Shown: one piece after another, positions 17,236 to 21,048 of the stretch
Position numbering within the stretch: position 1 is the first letter of the stretch
Layout of the letters: each line of letters opens with the position of its first letter
IMG/VR virus record: IMGVR_UViG_3300034198_009850
Span: 1-21,048 of that record
Length of the DNA stretch: 21,048 bases
Direction: 5' to 3' (one strand)
Source: a virus
Made by a program: the position numbers and the translations under genes
The notes under the pieces: generated by a model
What the model saw: the letters and a program-made list of their open reading frames with translations, nothing else
Databases searched by the model: none
What the model was told of the DNA's origin: nothing

Positions 17236-17454
17236 ATGTTAGTTAAAATACCAGGCACAACTTATGTTAGAGATACAAAAACTATGGCATTAATCAATAC
17301 AGATGTGTCTGGTTTGGAAGAATATAATTTTAAATCTAAAATGATTAACAGCCAAAAAGAGCAAATAAATAACATTAAAAATGAAATTAATGGAATAAAA
17401 GATGATATGCAAACCATTAAAAGTCTTTTACTTCAATTAGCATCCGGGAAATAA
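17236..17454 (+). CDS. Small coiled-coil protein between giant protein and S74 fibre
   Basis: This 72-residue protein begins MLVKIPGTTYVRDTKTMALI. I chose the ATG at 17236, two bases after the preceding stop, over an in-frame ATG at 17212 that would overlap the giant gene; the N-terminal VKIPGTTYVRD then sits at the true start. Residues about 34-68 (NSQKEQINNIKNEINGIKDD and on) form a strong parallel coiled coil with Ile/Leu/Met at heptad positions. A short protein of this layout next to structural genes is familiar in T4-like aquatic phages, but I know no function. The sequence suggests an oligomeric connector, chaperone or assembly factor. The weak upstream GGCGGTG suggests reliance on coupling. 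GGGAA near its end serves as ribosome binding site for the next gene. Confidence 0.8.
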   Translation: MLVKIPGTTYVRDTKTMALINTDVSGLEEYNFKSKMINSQKEQINNIKNEINGIKDDMQTIKSLLLQLASGK

Positions 17455-17456
17455 TA

Positions 17457-19583
17457 ATGGCCAATACAGTAAGCATACTAAGTTATACAAATACCTTTGG
17501 TGACTTATTAACTCAACAAAACAAAGCTGCTGTTGAACTTAATAATTTAGGTACCTATAACTATACCAAAGATAGTGGAACTCTCTACATCAATACTACT
17601 GACACAGCATTGTCTGTGATTGGTACTTCTATTCTCGGCACAACCATTGTGGCCAATACTTTGGCAGTTTCAAAAGATTCAACATTTTTAGCCAATGTTT
17701 TCTTAAACGGTGCAGGTACAACTCTTGTTGTTTCAAATAATGCAAATATTATAAAAACTGCTCAAGCAAATACTGTAACTGCTAATACTCTTACAAGTTT
17801 TGGTACCACATTAAATGTTACACCACCATTAGTCTATATGACTAGTGCAAACTTAACTGCTACAAATACAAATGCAAGTTTCAATTCTTTACAACTTGGT
17901 GGAAGTTTACAAGTTGGTACAGACATTACAGTAGCTAACAGTATTTTTGTTAATGGCACAAATACTTCTTTGTATGTTTCTAGTAGTGCAAGTGTTTCAA
18001 ATACAGTTCAAGCAAATACAATTGTTGCCAATACTATTACTGGTTTTGGTTCAACTCTAACAGTATCTCCTACAACTTTGGTTGTTACCAGTCCTACTCT
18101 GACTGCAACCGATACTGTTGCAAGTTTTAATACTATCTCCACAAGCGGTAGTTTACAAGTTGGTGGTAATTTTGTTCTCACTGGTTCTACTGTCTATGCG
18201 ACTAATAACTTTACAGTTGGTGCTGGTTTGGCAGTCAATGGCAACGCCAAATTTGCTACTTATAGACCAGTTGGTTCAAATGCTGAGATTCGTTGGAATG
18301 AAACATCGAAGTATTATGATTTAAATGATGTTAATAACGGAAACTATTATCGCATTTTAACAGACGAATTTGTTAGTGATTCAACATATAATAATGGTTC
18401 TACCAATGTGGCCACTTCAAATGCTGTATCATATCTACAAGGCGTGGCAAATACTGCCAATACTAGATTGAATAGTATTGAAACTATTAATGTTAACCAA
18501 AATACCAATATTACTGCGGTAAATAGTTATTCTTTCTCCGCTTATGCAACTGCAAACTCAGCACAAGCAAATACAGTATACACACAAGGTGTAGATGTTT
18601 CTCAAAACACCAGAATGACTATTATTGAAGGTGCCAATGCAACACAAAACACCAGACTTAATGCAATTGAAACAATTAATACTAATCAAAACACAAGCAT
18701 TAGTATTATTAACGGTGTTGACCTTACTCAAAATACCAACATTACTGCAACAAACGGTAAAATGGAATCTGCATATGCTCAAGCAAATGCGGCTAACGGT
18801 TTAGCTGGTGGTGCTTATGGTAGAGCAAATACTTCTGCAAACAGTTTTGCTGGTACAACAGGTACCGCCACACCTTCTAGTGGTGGTGTTACTTTTGCTA
18901 GCGGTAATGGTGTAACGGTTTCAGGTTCTGGTAGCACATTAACTATTAATACTCCACAAAATTTAAGAACTACTGACAGTCCAACATTTAATGGACTTAC
19001 ATTAACATCATTGACTATGAGTGGAACAGGAACAGCTGCTACTCAGACTACAACTGATTCTTCTACAAATATTGCAACTACTGCTTTTGTTAAGAATGTT
19101 TTAAATAGTTCAAATACCTATTCAATTAATACTTCAGGTAATGCATATAACATTACACAGTATACAGTTAATCAATCCGTAGGTACTGGTAACAATGTCC
19201 AACACAACTCTTTAGGTATTGGAACTGGTGCTTCAGGTACAACTGGTGAAATTTTAGCAACTAACAACATTACTGCTTACTATTCTGATATGAGATTAAA
19301 GAATAAGTTAGGCAATATTGACAATGCTTTATCTAAAGTTATGACTCTAAGTGGTTTCTATTATGAAGCCAATGAAACTGCACAAGCATTAGGATATGAA
19401 GTTAAGAAAGAAGTTGGTGTTTCTGCACAAGAAGTTCAAGCAATCATGCCTGAAGTTGTTGCACCTGCACCTATTGATAATCAATATCTCACAGTTCGCT
19501 ATGAAAAATTAGTACCATTACTAATTGAAGCAATCAAAGAATTAAATGCTAAAGTTGATGAACTTCAGAAAAAGATAGGATAA
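17457..19583 (+). CDS. Tail fibre with C-terminal S74 intramolecular chaperone
   Basis: This is a 708-residue trimeric-fibre type protein. Residues 81-244 are a tandem duplication with an 82-residue period. A receptor-fibre-like block follows (NAEIRWNETSKYYDLNDVNN, about 275-294). Residues 334-438 hold 14-residue QNT repeats, expected to be coiled coil. TDSPTFNGLTLTS and TDSSTNIATTAFVKNVL (about 504-553) are common fibre motifs. The C-terminal 99 residues are a peptidase S74 chaperone: SDMRLKNK starts at Ser610, and GVSAQEVQAIMPEVV and YEKLVPLLIEAIKELNAKVD follow. By analogy with endosialidase chaperones, cleavage would occur before Ser610 with Lys615 as partner, after trimer folding. GGGAA at 17446-17450 precedes the start. 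The receptor is unknown. Confidence 0.9.
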   Translation: MANTVSILSYTNTFGDLLTQQNKAAVELNNLGTYNYTKDSGTLYINTTDTALSVIGTSILGTTIVANTLAVSKDSTFLANVFLNGAGTTLVVSNNANIIKTAQANTVTANTLTSFGTTLNVTPPLVYMTSANLTATNTNASFNSLQLGGSLQVGTDITVANSIFVNGTNTSLYVSSSASVSNTVQANTIVANTITGFGSTLTVSPTTLVVTSPTLTATDTVASFNTISTSGSLQVGGNFVLTGSTVYATNNFTVGAGLAVNGNAKFATYRPVGSNAEIRWNETSKYYDLNDVNNGNYYRILTDEFVSDSTYNNGSTNVATSNAVSYLQGVANTANTRLNSIETINVNQNTNITAVNSYSFSAYATANSAQANTVYTQGVDVSQNTRMTIIEGANATQNTRLNAIETINTNQNTSISIINGVDLTQNTNITATNGKMESAYAQANAANGLAGGAYGRANTSANSFAGTTGTATPSSGGVTFASGNGVTVSGSGSTLTINTPQNLRTTDSPTFNGLTLTSLTMSGTGTAATQTTTDSSTNIATTAFVKNVLNSSNTYSINTSGNAYNITQYTVNQSVGTGNNVQHNSLGIGTGASGTTGEILATNNITAYYSDMRLKNKLGNIDNALSKVMTLSGFYYEANETAQALGYEVKKEVGVSAQEVQAIMPEVVAPAPIDNQYLTVRYEKLVPLLIEAIKELNAKVDELQKKIG
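17697..18188 (+). repeat. Tandem duplication in the S74 fibre (82-residue period)
   Basis: Residues 81-162 and 163-244 align without gaps: LNGAGTTLVVS with VNGTNTSLYVS, VQANTIVANTITGFGSTL with the first-copy equivalent, and GGSLQVG with SGSLQVG. Landmarks (NG at 84/166, SF at 141/223, SLQVG at 150/232) are each offset by exactly 82 residues (246 bases). The copies are diverged at DNA level. Confidence 0.85.
18603..18770 (+). repeat. Four 14-residue QNT repeats in the S74 fibre
   Basis: Residues 383, 397, 411 and 425 each begin QNT: QNTRMTIIEGANAT, QNTRLNAIETINTN, QNTSISIINGVDLT, QNTNITATNGKMES. The spacing is two heptads, with Ile/Leu/Met positions suited to a trimeric coiled coil. Two related units begin at residues 334 and 348, separated from the array by a 35-residue spacer, itself a multiple of seven. 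Confidence 0.8.
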
Positions 19584-19586
19584 AAC

Positions 19587-19931
19587 ATGGCAGCTGGTTA
19601 TCAAGACCAATGGTTAGAACAAGGTTCAGATTTTCTTACCGATTTGACATTGAATGATGTTAATGGAAATCCATACGATTTAACTGATTTTACTGTTGAA
19701 AGTAAAGCCAAAACTTCTTACTACTCAAAAAATGTTGTTATTACTTTTGATGCTTCTGTTGCTGATGCAGCCAATGGTATCATTATGTTAGCTGCTAATA
19801 ATGCTGTGACAGCTAATGTAAGTCCTAGACAAAAATTAGTTTATGATGTTATTATTACTGATAGTAATAGCGGTGCAAAAACCCGTGTTTTAGAAGGTTT
19901 GATATTTGTAGATCCAGCCGTATCATTTTAA
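19587..19931 (+). CDS. Small beta-sandwich virion protein (BppU N-terminal-like)
   Basis: This 114-residue protein follows a layout familiar in many phage genomes next to fibre genes: an N-terminal QGSDFLTDLTLNDVNGNPYD, then LTDFTVESKAKTSYYSK, a central DAANGIIMLAA, a KLVYDVIITDSNSG strand pair and a closing RVLEGLIFVDPAV. This pattern resembles the N-terminal beta domain of baseplate upper proteins, which attaches receptor-binding parts to the baseplate. That identification rests on motif layout, not an alignment. AGGAT at 19577-19581 is a good ribosome binding site and three bases separate it from the S74 fibre gene. A small adaptor linking a fibre to the baseplate is a reasonable inference. 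Confidence 0.75.
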   Translation: MAAGYQDQWLEQGSDFLTDLTLNDVNGNPYDLTDFTVESKAKTSYYSKNVVITFDASVADAANGIIMLAANNAVTANVSPRQKLVYDVIITDSNSGAKTRVLEGLIFVDPAVSF

Positions 19932-19941
19932 GGACTGACAA

Positions 19942-20526
19942 ATGCCATCAGTAACAGTCAATCCTATTAATAGAATTTCGGTAAGGGTTGGTCAAGTAAA
20001 TCAACCAGTTGTATCAGGGTCCAGCACATTTGTTGGTTCTTCTGGTTCACAAGCTCAAGCTGCTTTTAACCAAGCAAATAATGCGTATGCAGCTGCAAAT
20101 GCGGCTTATGAATATGCCAATAGTGCATACCTATTAGCCAATAATAAAGTCAGTCGCTCTGGCGATACAATGACAGATGCATTGTATTTCCAAACAGATT
20201 CCGGAGCATTAGTTGGTGTAGGTAATATTTTAGATGCCAACGCTATCGAACTATATGCTGGACCTGGTGCAGGTTGGGCAGAATTAAATTATGCAAATAG
20301 TAACTTTGTATATGTGGACGCAGCTGGTTCATATTTACAATCAGAACGAGCACAGTTAGATGTGTTCTCAGACGGTACAATCCGTATGGTAACCGCCAAC
20401 TCTAAGAATTTTGCAGTTGATACTGCTAATGTAAATGCTTTTGTGATTGCAGCTAATGATGATGTTTTCTCTACCGGTACCTATTATGGTGTGATTGCCA
20501 AAATAGACGGTGGAATTTTTTCATAA
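19942..20526 (+). CDS. Fibre-like virion protein with four perfect heptads
   Basis: This 194-residue protein begins with a beta-rich head (MPSVTVNPINRISVRVGQVN), then a Ser/Gly linker. Residues 41-68 contain four consecutive heptads of pattern A-(F/Y)-x-x-A-N-x (AFNQANN, AYAAANA, AYEYANS, AYLLANN). KVSRSGDTMTDALYF follows (about 69-83); GDTMTG-type motifs mark the junction between coiled coil and shaft in many tail fibres. The C-terminal 110 residues are a beta-rich domain (IELYAGPGAGWAELNYANSN). It has no chaperone domain or known enzyme motif. TAAGGA at 19929-19934 gives a strong ribosome binding site. It may be a short fibre or a fibre connector. It appears to be the last gene before a new promoter. 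Confidence 0.75.
   Translation: MPSVTVNPINRISVRVGQVNQPVVSGSSTFVGSSGSQAQAAFNQANNAYAAANAAYEYANSAYLLANNKVSRSGDTMTDALYFQTDSGALVGVGNILDANAIELYAGPGAGWAELNYANSNFVYVDAAGSYLQSERAQLDVFSDGTIRMVTANSKNFAVDTANVNAFVIAANDDVFSTGTYYGVIAKIDGGIFS
20062..20145 (+). repeat. Four tandem A(F/Y)xxANx heptads
   Basis: Residues 41-68 of the preceding protein. Every heptad has Ala at position 1, Phe or Tyr at 2, Ala at 5 and Asn at 6, with no break in register. It is too regular to be chance and fits a short oligomeric coiled-coil stalk. Confidence 0.85.
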
Positions 20527-20529
20527 ATA
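20522..20529 (+). promoter_or_regulatory. Probable late promoter (CATAAATA)
   Basis: CATAAATA matches the T4 late promoter element TATAAATA at seven of eight positions and straddles the stop codon of the previous gene. Transcription would begin around 20535-20540, just upstream of the ribosome binding site of the next fibre gene. The spacing is what a genuine late promoter would show. It rests on a single short motif in AT-rich DNA. Confidence 0.5.
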
Positions 20530-20548
20530 GAATATAAGAATAACAACT

Positions 20549-20555
20549 AAAGGAA
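20549..20555 (+). promoter_or_regulatory. Strong ribosome binding site for the last fibre gene
   Basis: AAAGGAA occurs six bases before the ATG at 20562 and is among the best Shine-Dalgarno matches in the window. It fixes the start of the truncated gene that follows. Confidence 0.7.
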
Positions 20556-20561
20556 GTTGAA

Positions 20562-21048
20562 ATGGCATCCAATACCGAAATTTTAATTAAACGCTCAATA
20601 ACTACAAATGCACCTTCGCAGTTGTTTAGTGGTGAGTTAGCTTACTCATACTCATCAAATACCCTCTTTATTGGTACCCCTGGTTCTGATGGTGCGATTG
20701 AGATTGGTCATTATTCCGACCTAGCCAATCTAGTAGCAGGAACATATGGTGATGCGACCAATATTCCTATTATTACTGTTGATACACATGGTACTATCAC
20801 CAATGTGTCAACATCACAAATTTCTACTACATTAAGTTTAAGTTCAGATGATGGCTCAAACACAATGTCGTTATTGGATGGTACACTAACCATTACTGGT
20901 GGTGACGGCATTTTAACAACAATTGCTTCTGATACAAGTGAAGTTGTTATAGATGTAGATGATACAGTATTCCGTTCAAATACGGAAATGGTTGGTACTG
21001 TTCAAAATGTTCAAACAGACGTTCAAATTTCTGGTAACTTGACTGTTC
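20562..21048 (+). CDS. N-terminal part of a further tail fibre protein (truncated by window end)
   Basis: An open frame runs without a stop from the ATG at 20562 to the window edge, giving 162 residues. The start MASNTEILIKRSITTNAPSQ followed by LFSGELAYSYSSNTLFIG matches the N-terminal domain of many fibres in T4-like aquatic phages (IKRS-T-T-x-x-P-x-x-L-x-x-GELAYS-x-x-x-x-x-LFIG), which probably anchors the fibre. The rest is Thr/Ser/Asp-rich beta sequence, with QTDVQISGNLTV at the edge typical of a repeating fibre shaft. It has its own promoter-like element and strong ribosome binding site, so it may be expressed separately. The C-terminal receptor-binding domain lies outside the window. 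Confidence 0.85.
   Translation, partial: MASNTEILIKRSITTNAPSQLFSGELAYSYSSNTLFIGTPGSDGAIEIGHYSDLANLVAGTYGDATNIPIITVDTHGTITNVSTSQISTTLSLSSDDGSNTMSLLDGTLTITGGDGILTTIASDTSEVVIDVDDTVFRSNTEMVGTVQNVQTDVQISGNLTV

Noticed and set aside
17212-17454. ATG at 17212 as start of the small coiled-coil gene
   Set aside because: It would overlap the giant gene by 23 bases and add MHYHRRCN, which looks like readthrough of that gene's C-terminal codons. The ATG at 17236 fits the gene spacing of the window.
18603-18770. CRISPR-like repeat array
   Set aside because: The periodicity is 42 bases and in frame. It reflects the 14-residue protein repeat, and the DNA copies are diverged with no distinct spacers.

Overview
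The window is an AT-rich, single-strand (+) block of late virion genes from a T4-like contractile-tailed phage (myovirus). Three genes match T4 baseplate wedge proteins closely enough to name: gp25 (2396-2788), gp6 (2790-4862) and gp8 (9561-10967). A fourth (4862-7759) carries the C-terminal landmarks of T4 gp7. A spike protein of gp5 type (734-1510) precedes them. The Asn/Thr/Ser/Gly-rich fibre proteins, the large protein of the DUF4815 type and the gp25-gp6-gp7-like order resemble T4-like phages of aquatic bacteria (cyanophage and pelagiphage types). The host cannot be fixed from this sequence: no host-derived metabolic gene, tRNA or integrase is present.

Layout. 1-38: end of an upstream gene. 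42-2296: three short-spaced genes (helical hypothetical protein, beta-helical spike, hypothetical protein). 2297-2395: the only sizeable intergenic gap, holding an imperfect hairpin, a direct repeat and a late-promoter-like octamer. 2396-7759: gp25, gp6 and the gp7-like protein, nearly abutting or overlapping by one base. 7763-9547: a fibre-like protein placed between gp7-like and gp8. 9561-10967: gp8. 10980-17234: a 2084-residue structural protein in the position that T4 gives to gp9/gp10. 17236-17454: a 72-residue coiled-coil protein. 17457-19583: a tail fibre with a C-terminal self-cleaving S74 chaperone. 19587-20526: a small beta-sandwich-like protein and a fibre-like protein with perfect heptads. 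20527-20561: a probable late promoter plus ribosome binding site. 20562-end: the start of a further fibre gene, cut by the window edge.

How they work together. The spike forms the membrane-piercing tip of the baseplate hub. gp25, gp6, the gp7-like protein and gp8 build the six wedges around it. The giant protein and the downstream fibre genes probably form the wedge periphery and receptor-binding organelles. Tight spacing, TAATG overlaps and the near absence of internal promoters suggest co-transcription late in infection.

The most notable observations are a gp5-type spike reduced to its beta-helix with an HxH tip motif; one Gly/Tyr-rich beta module recurring in four different baseplate proteins; a rearranged gp7-like protein; a gp8 enlarged by two insertions; and a fibre with an 82-residue tandem duplication and a strict 14-residue repeat. 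I saw no defence system, CRISPR array, RNA gene or mobile element.
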